Origin: Candidatus Uhrbacteria bacterium
GTDB lineage: Bacteria > Patescibacteriota > Patescibacteriia > UBA9934 > GWF2-40-263
DNA: 21,406 bases
Assembly: GCA_016208545.1 (NCBI GenBank)
Contig: JACQXU010000027.1
Location: forward strand, 1-21,406
Direction of reading: 5' to 3'
Below are positions 14,713 to 20,961 of this stretch, piece by piece (positions within the stretch are counted from its first letter, which is position 1; the number at the start of each line of letters is the position of its first letter). Both the position numbers and the translations under genes were made by a program. The notes under the pieces are model-generated. The model saw nothing but the letters and a program-made list of their open reading frames with translations. It searched no databases and was not told where the DNA came from.

Positions 14713-15377
14713 ATATGTCAGAACGAATAATTCTTCAAACTTCCGATGGAATTGAGGTCATCGGACTTTATCGCGACTCTGGACAGAAAAAATTTGCGGT
14801 TTTGCTTCACATGATGCCTGCCACAAAGGAAAGTTGGAACAGTTTTGCTGAAAAATTATTGAAAACTGGATATGCGTCGCTTGCGATTGATGAACGCGGA
14901 CACGGTGAAAGCACAATGAACGGAAAATTGAATTACAAAAATTTTTCAGATGAAGAACAACAGGCTAAACGTTTGGATGTTGAAGCCGCGATCGCGTTTG
15001 CAAAAGAAAAAGGCTTTACGGAAAATCAGATTGTTGTGATTGGAGCTTCGATTGGAGCAAATCTTGCGATTCAAACGCTTGTTGAACACAAAAATATCTC
15101 AACAGCTGTTGCTCTTTCTCCCGGACTTGATTATCACGGAGTTTTGACAGAGCCGGCAATTGGAAATTTAGGCGCGAATCAAAAAGTTATTTTAGTAGCA
15201 AGCGATGATGATTCTGAATCATTTGAATCTGTGAAAGTTTTGCATAAACAAAAACCAGAGCAGACGATTTTGATCGAATGCTTTGGAATCGGCCACGGAA
15301 CACAGATGATAGAAACTGATAAAAGTTTGGTTGATGAAATTATTGCTTTTATTCCCCAAAACCCAAAACCTCTTTAA
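14709..15377 (+). CDS. Alpha/beta hydrolase (S33/dienelactone hydrolase-like)
   Basis: A 222-residue protein with a complete alpha/beta hydrolase triad. The nucleophile elbow is GASIGA with Ser114, the acid is among Asp166-168 in VASDDDSES, and the histidine is His196 in GIGHGTQ. DERGHGES (61-68) is the usual strand-4 loop, and HMMPATKESW the oxyanion region. It probably hydrolyses an ester or peptide in the cytoplasm; the substrate is unknown. It overlaps the preceding gene by 4 nt and the convergent greA by 4 nt. The last residues, PQNPKPL, are encoded by an AACCCAA-type heptamer repeat (15354-15371), so the tail is probably not functional sequence. Confidence 0.85.
   Translation: MNMSERIILQTSDGIEVIGLYRDSGQKKFAVLLHMMPATKESWNSFAEKLLKTGYASLAIDERGHGESTMNGKLNYKNFSDEEQQAKRLDVEAAIAFAKEKGFTENQIVVIGASIGANLAIQTLVEHKNISTAVALSPGLDYHGVLTEPAIGNLGANQKVILVASDDDSESFESVKVLHKQKPEQTILIECFGIGHGTQMIETDKSLVDEIIAFIPQNPKPL
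15354..15371 (+). repeat. AACCCAA heptamer repeat at the hydrolase 3' end
   Basis: CCCCAAAACCCAAAACCT carries two and a half heptamers of the same type as 19485-19544 and 20924-20960. It encodes the last residues of the hydrolase. Confidence 0.7.
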
Positions 15378-15877
15378 CTTATTTTTGAAATAGTATAAAT
15401 TACGTCTCCTTGAAGTGTTTTTACAGTAACAGCCTCTCCTACAGTTTTGTTCATAAGTGCAGAGCCGAGCGGTGAAACGTTTGAAATTCGTCCGCGCACT
15501 GGGTTTGCTTCGTGTGGACCAACAATTTCAAATGTTTTTTTGTTTTTTTCAATCTCGACAACAACAGTTGAACCAAGTTGAACAGATTGAGATTGATTTT
15601 TTTCAAACACGACAGCCCGCTTGATTTGTTCTTCAAGTTTCATAATACGTGTGTGCAAACGTCGCATTCGTCCTTTTGCTTCTTGATATTCTGCATTTTC
15701 AGAAAAATCTCCAAACTCGGCAGTACGTTTAACATCCTCAATTGCTTGAGGAAGTTGATGTGATTTGATGTCAGTAAGTTCGTTTTTGAGTTTTTGAAGA
15801 CCAGCCGGAGTTAAATGCAAAGGCCCTTCATCTTGGTGGATTTTCAGTCGCTCTGATTTTCGAATAGGTAGGCGCAT
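15374..15877 (-). CDS. greA: Transcription elongation factor GreA
   Basis: A 167-residue protein. The N-terminal coiled coil (about 20-90) has LTPAGLQKLKNELTDI and the signature GDFSENAEYQEAK (56-68), whose acidic residues reach into the RNA polymerase active site to stimulate cleavage of backtracked RNA. The C-terminal FKBP-like domain shows VQLGSTVVVEI, GRISNVSPLGSALMNKTVGEAVTV and ISKIS. The first 19 residues (MRLPIRKSERLKIHQDEGP) extend beyond the usual start; no better start codon lies closer to HLTPAGL. No SD is visible. It is separated from the upstream - strand gene by that gene's terminator. Confidence 0.95.
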   Translation of the reverse strand: MRLPIRKSERLKIHQDEGPLHLTPAGLQKLKNELTDIKSHQLPQAIEDVKRTAEFGDFSENAEYQEAKGRMRRLHTRIMKLEEQIKRAVVFEKNQSQSVQLGSTVVVEIEKNKKTFEIVGPHEANPVRGRISNVSPLGSALMNKTVGEAVTVKTLQGDVIYTISKIS

Positions 15878-15902
15878 AGGAAAGGGAGTAACCGTGTAAT
15901 AG

Positions 15903-15953
15903 TGGTAGCCGCAGGTTTTAGCCTACGTAAGTATCAGAGTAGCATAGTAGCAG
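15903..15953. repeat. Palindrome and period-8 repeat upstream of greA
   Basis: CGCAGG (15910-15915) faces CCTACG (15922-15927) across TTTTAG with one mismatch, a palindrome of a type common between genes. It is followed by octamers AGTATCAG, AGTAGCAT, AGTAGCAG (15930-15953). Confidence 0.55.
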
Positions 15954-15971
15954 AGGGTTGAAAAATCAATT

Positions 15972-16001
15972 AAAAAACCGTCCTTTTGAATTTAGGACGG
16001 T
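15972..16001 (-). terminator. Intrinsic terminator overlapping a stop codon (- strand)
   Basis: On the - strand ACCGTCCT pairs with AGGACGGT (15994-16001 with 15977-15984) around a 9-nt loop, followed by six T (15972-15977 read in reverse). The A of the TGA stop at 16001-16003 is the first stem base. This is the same design as the terminator at 4550. Confidence 0.9.
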
Positions 16002-16549
16002 CAGGTGGCTTCCGAGAGCGGAGCAGGACGTTCGAGTCCGGAACACGCGTGCAGTTTGTCCCAAGAAAGACAGCCGCGCGTTTTGCACCATTCTCGATCA
16101 GATCCGACTTGAGTTCCACATTCTGGGCAAAGCCAGTACGCGCGAGTTTTGCGGATGCCTTGTCCTGCGCGAGCTTGTGTAAGTTTCAGTCTGGAAACGT
16201 ACTCGATCCACCAAAGAGTCAGCTTAAGACTTTCTTGATGATCGGCCGAGTTTTGCGGGCGAAACGCACAATCACACTCTTTTATCTGTACGACCAGCAG
16301 TTCGCGCGGATTTAGAAGGTCGAAAAGCGCTCGCGGAATTCTGCATTTGCGCAAAACTCCTGCGAGTGGAGAAAGACGACAACGAAGTGGCCTTGGCAGA
16401 TCTTGAATTGTGCAGACGGATAGAACCGTGTGCAGATGTGTCCAGCCGATGTTATTTTGGTCAGGCACGATGACGAGCCGCCTTATCGGAGGACTGTCGT
16501 CTGTCCCAAGATCAAATTCATCCGGCAATGTACTTGGAACTATGTTCAT
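16001..16549 (-). CDS. Cys-rich hypothetical protein with C-terminal zinc ribbon, SD-led
   Basis: A 182-residue protein. The start at ATG 16549 is set by the SD GGAGGG (16554-16559), 4 nt upstream; the frame continues further up only through the ATCTGAC repeat. The C-terminal part has C141-P-E-C144, then C155-x4-C160 and C169, a likely zinc ribbon (YWLCPECGTQVGSDREWC). Other cysteines are at 46, 57, 69, 92 and 94. There is no signal peptide or membrane helix. Hand-counted G+C in row 16321-16380 is 32 of 60, like the 2860-4551 operon and unlike neighbours. The stop is fused to an intrinsic terminator. I do not recognise the family. Confidence 0.75.
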   Translation of the reverse strand: MNIVPSTLPDEFDLGTDDSPPIRRLVIVPDQNNIGWTHLHTVLSVCTIQDLPRPLRCRLSPLAGVLRKCRIPRALFDLLNPRELLVVQIKECDCAFRPQNSADHQESLKLTLWWIEYVSRLKLTQARAGQGIRKTRAYWLCPECGTQVGSDREWCKTRGCLSWDKLHACSGLERPAPLSEAT

Positions 16550-16583
16550 GTTTCCCTCCGAAATAAAGATAGCATTGGTAATA

Positions 16584-16620
16584 ACATCTGACAACTGGCA
16601 TCTGACATCTGACATCTGAC
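16584..16620. repeat. ACATCTG heptamer repeat between divergent genes
   Basis: ACATCTGACA, an ACTGG interruption, then CATCTGA units with period 7. It lies between the SD of the - strand gene and the -10 of the + strand nuclease. The same heptamer makes up 20861-20923. Confidence 0.8.
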
Positions 16621-16623
16621 TCG

Positions 16624-16632
16624 TGTTATAAT
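16624..16632 (+). promoter_or_regulatory. Extended -10 of the TM0106-type nuclease gene
   Basis: TGTTATAAT is a perfect TGnTATAAT. The predicted transcription start (+1 about 16639) coincides with the A of the ATG at 16639, a fully leaderless arrangement. Confidence 0.75.
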
Positions 16633-16638
16633 ATCTTC

Positions 16639-18036
16639 ATGCTTTCTCGAATTACAGAAAAAACTTTTTATAAATACATCAAATGCCCGAATTGGGTTTA
16701 TTTTGATGTGCACGCGATTGAAAAACGTGTTCGAGATCCACTTATGGAACGTTTGATTGATGATGGACTGCTCGATGAAAAACAGCGTGAGATAATTTCC
16801 GATCGAACTGACATTGTCGAAGTTACCGCAGAAGATCCAGATGAGGCGTTTCGACAAACTCTTAAGTTTATGGGTGAAGGTCGTCAAACTATTTTTCATT
16901 CCGTTCTCATCGATAAAAATTTTGTCGGTCATCCTGACTTGCTTGAAAAAGTTGAGGGACGCTCAAAGCTCGGCGATTTTTATTATGTTGCTGTTGATCT
17001 AAAACGTTCTCGTTTTCTTCGCGATGATTATAAATTTCAAGGATGTTTTTACGCAGAACTTCTTGAACGAATTCAAGGTGTGAAACCTTTGCAGGGATAC
17101 ATTATCACGTCAGACAAAGCAGTTTTGTCTTATTTGATTCGTGAGTTTGAAGGTGAATTTACTCTCACACTTTCAGAGATTGAAAAAATAATCGCTGGCA
17201 AACAGCCGGTTCACTTTGTTACTTCAGGATGCAAACAGTCTCCGTGGTTCAAAGAATGCCGCGGTGAATCTGAAATTTGCGATGACCTGTCTTTATTAAA
17301 TAGAGTTTGGCGGCAAGAGGTTTCGCGTTTGTTAAAAGCTGGTGTGAAAACAATTTCAGAGCTTTCGCTAAAATCGCTTGTTGATCTCGAACGTTTAGCG
17401 CCAGACTTAAGTTCATCTCGACTTGAAATCATGCGCGATCAAGCGATCGCGATTAAAGAGCGTCGTCATATTTTACGTGGAACAGTTGATCTGCCTACTA
17501 CGAAGACAGAAGTTTTTTTTGACATTGAAAGCGATCCGCTTCGCGATTTTGATTATCTTTTAGGCGCTCTTGTTGTTGAAAATCGTAAAGAGTCTTATCA
17601 TTCTTTTTTTGCCGCAACTCCTTCGCAAGAAAAAAATATGTGGGATGAGTTTGTGGCTTTTATTGAAGGACATTTGGATTCGCCGATTTATCATTTTGGT
17701 CAGTTTGAAGTTGAAGTTGTACACCGATTCAGCGCGAGATATGGAATTTCAGATCTTGCTCGAGAAGCGCTTGAGCGAAATATGATTGATTTGCTTGAGT
17801 TAGTTCGACCTTCTGTTATTTTTCCTTTATCTTTTTATTCGCTCAAAGACATTGCGGCTTACTTGGGTTTTGAGTGGCGAGCGGAGGATGCGTCTGGCGC
17901 GAATTCTGTTTTGTGGTTTGAAGAATGGTTGAAGAAAAAAAACCAGAAGTTGTTGCAAAAAATTCTTGAGTATAATGAAGACGATGTGCGCGCAACTTAT
18001 CATTTACAAAAATGGTTGCGCGAAAATGCGACGTGA
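16639..18036 (+). CDS. TM0106-type RecB-like nuclease fused to an RNase H-like domain
   Basis: A 465-residue protein. The N-terminal half is a PD-(D/E)xK nuclease of the RecB/Cas4 type: GHPDLLEKV with Asp100 and VAVDLKRS with Asp120 and Lys122. The C-terminal half is an RNase H-like (PF13482, YprB-like) exonuclease domain: FFDIESDP with Asp295 and Glu297, YHFGQFE, MIDLLELVRP with Asp384, and YNEDDVRATY with Asp449. This matches the TM0106 family. The iron-sulfur cysteines appear as C16 and C198-K-Q-S-P-W-F-K-E-C207; the position where I expect a second cysteine is Ser201. It probably acts in DNA repair or processing. The promoter implies a leaderless mRNA. Its TGA abuts the second hairpin element. 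Confidence 0.88.
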   Translation: MLSRITEKTFYKYIKCPNWVYFDVHAIEKRVRDPLMERLIDDGLLDEKQREIISDRTDIVEVTAEDPDEAFRQTLKFMGEGRQTIFHSVLIDKNFVGHPDLLEKVEGRSKLGDFYYVAVDLKRSRFLRDDYKFQGCFYAELLERIQGVKPLQGYIITSDKAVLSYLIREFEGEFTLTLSEIEKIIAGKQPVHFVTSGCKQSPWFKECRGESEICDDLSLLNRVWRQEVSRLLKAGVKTISELSLKSLVDLERLAPDLSSSRLEIMRDQAIAIKERRHILRGTVDLPTTKTEVFFDIESDPLRDFDYLLGALVVENRKESYHSFFAATPSQEKNMWDEFVAFIEGHLDSPIYHFGQFEVEVVHRFSARYGISDLAREALERNMIDLLELVRPSVIFPLSFYSLKDIAAYLGFEWRAEDASGANSVLWFEEWLKKKNQKLLQKILEYNEDDVRATYHLQKWLRENAT

Positions 18037-18112
18037 ATGAGCGGTTTATGCCATGTCTCCGGGCCAGCGGACTCCTCGCCGCTGTTCCCTTCGACATGGC
18101 ATAAACCGCTTC
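18037..18112 (+). repeat. Stop-abutting hairpin element, copy 2
   Basis: Arms 18040-18057 and 18093-18110 form a perfect 18-bp stem, extended by one G-U pair. The 35-nt loop (18058-18092) is 31/35 identical to copy 1. The inner stem is CAGCGG (18065-18070) / CCGCTG (18079-18084), a T-A to C-G compensatory change relative to copy 1. ATGAGCG starts at the base after the TGA stop of the nuclease gene, as in copy 1. Confidence 0.9.
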
Positions 18113-18114
18113 TC

Positions 18115-18141
18115 GTCTCCGGGCCAGAGGCTAAAGGCTAA
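18115..18141 (+). repeat. Truncated third hairpin copy joined to a heptamer repeat
   Basis: GTCTCCGGGCCAG (18115-18127) repeats the end of the left arm and first part of the loop of both hairpin elements, then breaks off into AGGCTAA, AGGCTAA (18128-18141). It lies in the leader of the C39-like gene. Confidence 0.7.
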
Positions 18142-18152
18142 CAGCTTTATTT

Positions 18153-19004
18153 ATGAAATGGACTCGAAATTGCGTTGAATTAATTATATTGATCGCTATT
18201 ATTGCCACGGTTTACACACAACGCGTTGGGATTTCGAATTGGTTTCGAGAAATTACAGAGCCGACTGTGCCGGAAGCGGTGGAATACAAAGAAGTTCAAG
18301 AAGCTGAAGAAGCTGTAGAAGTTGGAGAGGCTGTAGAAGTTGAAAAAACTTTATTGCCTGAACCTGTCCCGCTTTTAGACGGGACCCCGCCAAAGGCGGT
18401 GGTCGAAGGCAATGCAGATGACGTTATCGAAGAATTCAATCTCGCGGTTCCTTTCACCTCGCAAGCCCCGCACGCGAATTGGGATTTGCCATATAAAGAA
18501 GCATGTGAAGAAGCATCTCTCTACATGGTTCATGCTTATTACGAAGGAATCGCGGAAGGAAAAATCGCGGCTGATACTGCTGACGCGGAAATTTTAAAAA
18601 TTGTTGAGTTTGAAAAAAAGCTTTTTGGATTTTATGAAGACACAACTGTTGAGCAAACTGGAACGATCTCTGAAATGATGTACGGACACGAAAAATTTGA
18701 GTTGATTGAAAATCCGACAGTTGATCAAATCAAAACTCATGTTGTGGCAGGACATCCTGTTATTGTTCCTGCGGCAGGGCGTTTGCTTGGCAATCCTAAT
18801 TTCACAGCGCCTGGCCCGATCTATCACATGATTGTGATTCGCGGATACACAAAAGACGGAAAATTTATCACTAACGACCCCGGCACAAAAAATGGCGAAG
18901 CGTATATTTACGATTTTGACACTGTTATGAACGCGATGCATGATTGGAACGACGGAGCCGAAATAACTGAAGGGAAAAAAGTTGTTTTGATTGTTTACCC
19001 ATAA
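18153..19004 (+). CDS. Membrane-anchored C39-like cysteine peptidase
   Basis: A 283-residue protein with an N-terminal helix (about 7-22) and an extracytoplasmic C39_2-type domain from about 97. The domain opens VPFTSQAPHANWDLPYKEAC with catalytic Cys118; the histidine is His225 in GPIYHMIVIRGY, and the third residue is probably Asn241 or Asp242 in TNDPG. Such proteins are common in Gram-positive-like and CPR genomes and probably cleave peptides at the cell surface; the substrate is unknown. The linker (about 40-90) is low complexity: period-9 repeats encode EVQEAEEAVEVGEAVEVE, followed by a double palindrome (18366-18399). ATG at 18153 has no SD. The next gene starts 1 nt after its stop. Confidence 0.85.
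   Translation: MKWTRNCVELIILIAIIATVYTQRVGISNWFREITEPTVPEAVEYKEVQEAEEAVEVGEAVEVEKTLLPEPVPLLDGTPPKAVVEGNADDVIEEFNLAVPFTSQAPHANWDLPYKEACEEASLYMVHAYYEGIAEGKIAADTADAEILKIVEFEKKLFGFYEDTTVEQTGTISEMMYGHEKFELIENPTVDQIKTHVVAGHPVIVPAAGRLLGNPNFTAPGPIYHMIVIRGYTKDGKFITNDPGTKNGEAYIYDFDTVMNAMHDWNDGAEITEGKKVVLIVYP
18292..18345 (+). repeat. Period-9 repeat in the C39-like linker
   Basis: Nonamers GAAGTTCAA, GAAGCTGAA, GAAGCTGTA, GAAGTTGGA, GAGGCTGTA, GAAGTTGAA, in frame and encoding acidic tripeptides such as EAE and EVG. The same nonamer type forms the lexA leader. Confidence 0.75.
18366..18399 (+). repeat. Double palindrome in the C39-like linker
   Basis: GTCCCG (18366-18371) / CGGGAC (18380-18385), followed by CCGCC (18387-18391) / GGCGG (18395-18399) around AAA. 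It encodes about residues 72-83 in the linker. It resembles intergenic palindromes I associate with Parcubacteria-type genomes. Confidence 0.7.
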
Positions 19005-19005
19005 T

Positions 19006-19479
19006 ATGAATTATTTACTCGGCGGATCACTTGGAGCGATTGTCGCTTTCGTTTTCGCGATTCCAGCGATTGTTCTTGAGATTAAACAAAAAGGCGAGGT
19101 AACTGACGCGCCACTCATTGTTGACGCGCGAAAAATTTTCGGGCGTAAATTAAAAAAACAAGAAGCGTTTTTGGTAGGTCTTTTAATTCACATCATTTTT
19201 GGATTTTTGTTCGGTCTCATTTATGTTTTGTTTGTTTTGCGCGGCTGGCTGTTTGTCACACACGCTCCGTACACATTTTTATCTTTGATTGTATATGCAA
19301 TTTTAAGTTGGATCGTGGCTGGTGTTGTGATTTATCCAGCGCTTGGAATGGGTTTGTTTGCGCGCCGTGAGGGAAAACGTGTTTGGATGGAAACTTTAGC
19401 GTCGCATTTGATTCTCGGAATTTGTTTGTGGCTTTTGGTTCAGTATTATCAACCACAATTTTTTATCGTTCCAATTTAA
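19006..19479 (+). CDS. Four-helix membrane protein of unknown function
   Basis: A 157-residue integral membrane protein with about four hydrophobic helices (about 4-26, 54-79, 87-112, 131-150) separated by short basic loops (IKQKGEV, RKIFGRKLKKQE, RREGKR). I recognise no named family. ATG at 19006 is 1 nt after the stop of the C39-like gene, pointing to co-translation; the frame also allows a TTG at 18991, which is less likely. The gene ends just before the AACCCAA repeat at the start of xseA. Confidence 0.75.
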   Translation: MNYLLGGSLGAIVAFVFAIPAIVLEIKQKGEVTDAPLIVDARKIFGRKLKKQEAFLVGLLIHIIFGFLFGLIYVLFVLRGWLFVTHAPYTFLSLIVYAILSWIVAGVVIYPALGMGLFARREGKRVWMETLASHLILGICLWLLVQYYQPQFFIVPI

Positions 19480-19484
19480 TTTTC

Positions 19485-19544
19485 ACCAAAAACCCAAAAC
19501 CTAGAACCCAAAACCTAAAAGCCAGAACCCAAAACCCAAAACCT
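19485..19544 (+). repeat. AACCYAR heptamer repeat at the xseA start
   Basis: The run can be read as AACCCAA, AACCTAG, AACCCAA, AACCTAA, AAGCCAG, AACCCAA, AACCCAA, AACCTA: constant period 7 with point changes. It fills the whole gap between the membrane-protein stop and the first conserved residues of XseA. The frame is open through it. Confidence 0.85.
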
Positions 19545-20666
19545 ATTCGCACAATCTCCGTTTCAGAATTTATTCAGCTTATAAACGAAACCCTGCGACT
19601 TATTCCGTCGCAGGAATTTGTTGTTGAAGGCGAAATTTCAGATTTTCGAATTGCGCAAGATAAATGGATCAGCTTTGATCTCAAAGATGAAAAAGAGGAA
19701 TCTGTTCTTAAATGTTTTATGACAACTTGGCAATTGCGTGTGCAGATTGAAGACGGAATGCGCGTGCAAGTTCGCGGAGTTCCAAAAGTGTACGAACGTT
19801 ACGGCCAATTCAAAATGAATGTGCAAGAAGTCGTGCCTGTTGGAGAAGGAGCGCTTAAACGCGCATACGAACTTTTGAAAAAGAAATTGGAGGCTGAAGG
19901 TTTATTTAATGTTTCACGGAAACGTTCTTTACCGCGTTTTCCAAAACGGATCGGGCTCATCACTTCTCGCGACGCGGCCGCTTACGGAGACTTTTTGAAA
20001 ATTCTTAACAACCGTTGGGGCGGTATTCAGGTTTTTCACGCAAATATTCATGTGCAAGGCAGAGAAGCAGTGTCAGATATTTTGGGAGCGTTTGCGTATT
20101 TCAACGAACTTTCTGATGACGAGTGTCCGGATGTTCTTGTTTTGACTCGTGGCGGCGGAGGTCTGGAAGATTTGCACGCGTTTAACGATGAAAGTGTTGC
20201 GCGAGCTGTTTTTGGTTCAAAAATTCCGGTTGTTTGCGGAGTCGGACATGAACGAGATGAATCTCTTTGCGATTTTGTTGCTGATGTTCGCGCTTCAACT
20301 CCGTCAAACGCGGCAGAACGAATCGTTCCAAACAGAGAAGAAGTTCATTATGAAATCGAAATGATGCTCAATCACGCAGAAGATAAATTGAAGGAAGTTT
20401 TAACGCGACGTTCTTTTTTGATTGAGCGCGCAGTAAATGCGTTCGGTCGTGTTTGGATTCCGCTTCTTCGCGAGCGAATTGAGAATTTTGAAAAAATTCT
20501 GCGACAGCTTGATCCAAAACGCGTTCTTGCTCGCGGTTACGGAATTATTACGTCAAACGGTCAGGTTTTGAAGGACGTTTCATCTATTGAAATCGGCGCC
20601 ATAGTCGGAGTACAATTGGCAAAAGGCTCATTTGAATCATATGTCACCAAAAAAGAAAATAATTGA
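19545..20666 (+). CDS. xseA: Exodeoxyribonuclease VII large subunit (start uncertain)
   Basis: From the position given it has 373 residues. The N-terminal OB-fold is ISVSEFIQLINETLR, then FVVEGEISDFRIAQDKWISFDLKDE. The catalytic part shows RIGLITSRDAAAYGDFLKIL, LVLTRGGGGLEDLHAFNDE, VVCGVGHERDESLCDFVADVRASTPSNAAE and LDPKRVLARGYGII, all family hallmarks. With XseB it degrades single-stranded DNA to oligonucleotides in repair. The start is a problem: no ATG, GTG or TTG lies between the heptamer repeat and the conserved region. ATT at 19545 is given here as the family-consistent position; in-frame GTG 19428, TTG 19422 or ATG 19383 lie inside the previous gene and would add 39 to 54 residues, part of them repeat-encoded (KNPKPRTQNLKARTQNPKP). 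xseB overlaps its 3' end by 26 nt. Confidence 0.9.
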   Translation: MRTISVSEFIQLINETLRLIPSQEFVVEGEISDFRIAQDKWISFDLKDEKEESVLKCFMTTWQLRVQIEDGMRVQVRGVPKVYERYGQFKMNVQEVVPVGEGALKRAYELLKKKLEAEGLFNVSRKRSLPRFPKRIGLITSRDAAAYGDFLKILNNRWGGIQVFHANIHVQGREAVSDILGAFAYFNELSDDECPDVLVLTRGGGGLEDLHAFNDESVARAVFGSKIPVVCGVGHERDESLCDFVADVRASTPSNAAERIVPNREEVHYEIEMMLNHAEDKLKEVLTRRSFLIERAVNAFGRVWIPLLRERIENFEKILRQLDPKRVLARGYGIITSNGQVLKDVSSIEIGAIVGVQLAKGSFESYVTKKENN

Positions 20667-20847
20667 TTTTGCATCATCGTTTGAAGAGTTGGAGAATATT
20701 ACGCAGTGGTTTGATTCAACAGATAATGTTGATGTTGAAGTTGGTTTGAAAAAATTTGAACACGGACTTGAACTCGCGAGTGAATTGAAAAAGAAACTGT
20801 CTGAAGTTGAAAATAAAGTCGAGGAGATTAAGAAAAAATTTACCTAA
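20641..20847 (+). CDS. xseB: Exodeoxyribonuclease VII small subunit
   Basis: A 68-residue helical protein. FASSFEELENITQWFDSTDNVDVEVGLKKFEHGLELASELKKKLSEVENKVEEI follows the XseB pattern (F-E-x-x-x-x-L-E-x-I-x, a short acidic turn, then a helix ending L-x-x-x-E-x-K-V). It binds XseA to form the exonuclease VII complex. The ATG at 20641 lies inside xseA, overlapping it by 26 nt, consistent with coupled translation; a TTG at 20632 is less likely. Its stop TAA is part of an AACCYAR-type repeat that follows. Confidence 0.92.
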   Translation: MSPKKKIIDFASSFEELENITQWFDSTDNVDVEVGLKKFEHGLELASELKKKLSEVENKVEEIKKKFT

Positions 20848-20960
20848 AACCCAAAACTTAACATCTGACCTCTGACATTTGACATCTGACCTCTGACATT
20901 TGACATCTGACCTCTGACATCTGAACCCAAAACCTAACACCCAAAACCTAAAACCTAATT
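20843..20960 (+). repeat. Compound heptamer repeat between xseB and the holin-4-like gene
   Basis: Three blocks. CCTAAAACCCAAAACTTA (20843-20860) is AACCYAR-type. Three exact-length 21-mers of ACATCTG, ACCTCTG, ACATYTG occupy 20861-20881, 20882-20902 and 20903-20923, the third with one change. Then AACCCAA, AACCTAA, CACCCAA, AACCTAA, AACCTAA runs to the next start codon. It is not a CRISPR: there are no unique spacers. Confidence 0.9.
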
Positions 20961-20961
20961 T

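Noticed and set aside
16550..16615. Upstream extension of the Cys-rich - strand gene (MSDVRCQLSDV...)
   Set aside because: The extra residues are encoded by the ATCTGAC repeat, while a strong SD sits 4 nt before the internal ATG at 16549.
20861..20923. Three 21-nt repeats as a possible CRISPR array
   Set aside because: The copies are directly adjacent with no spacers and are themselves built of heptamers; no cas genes are near.
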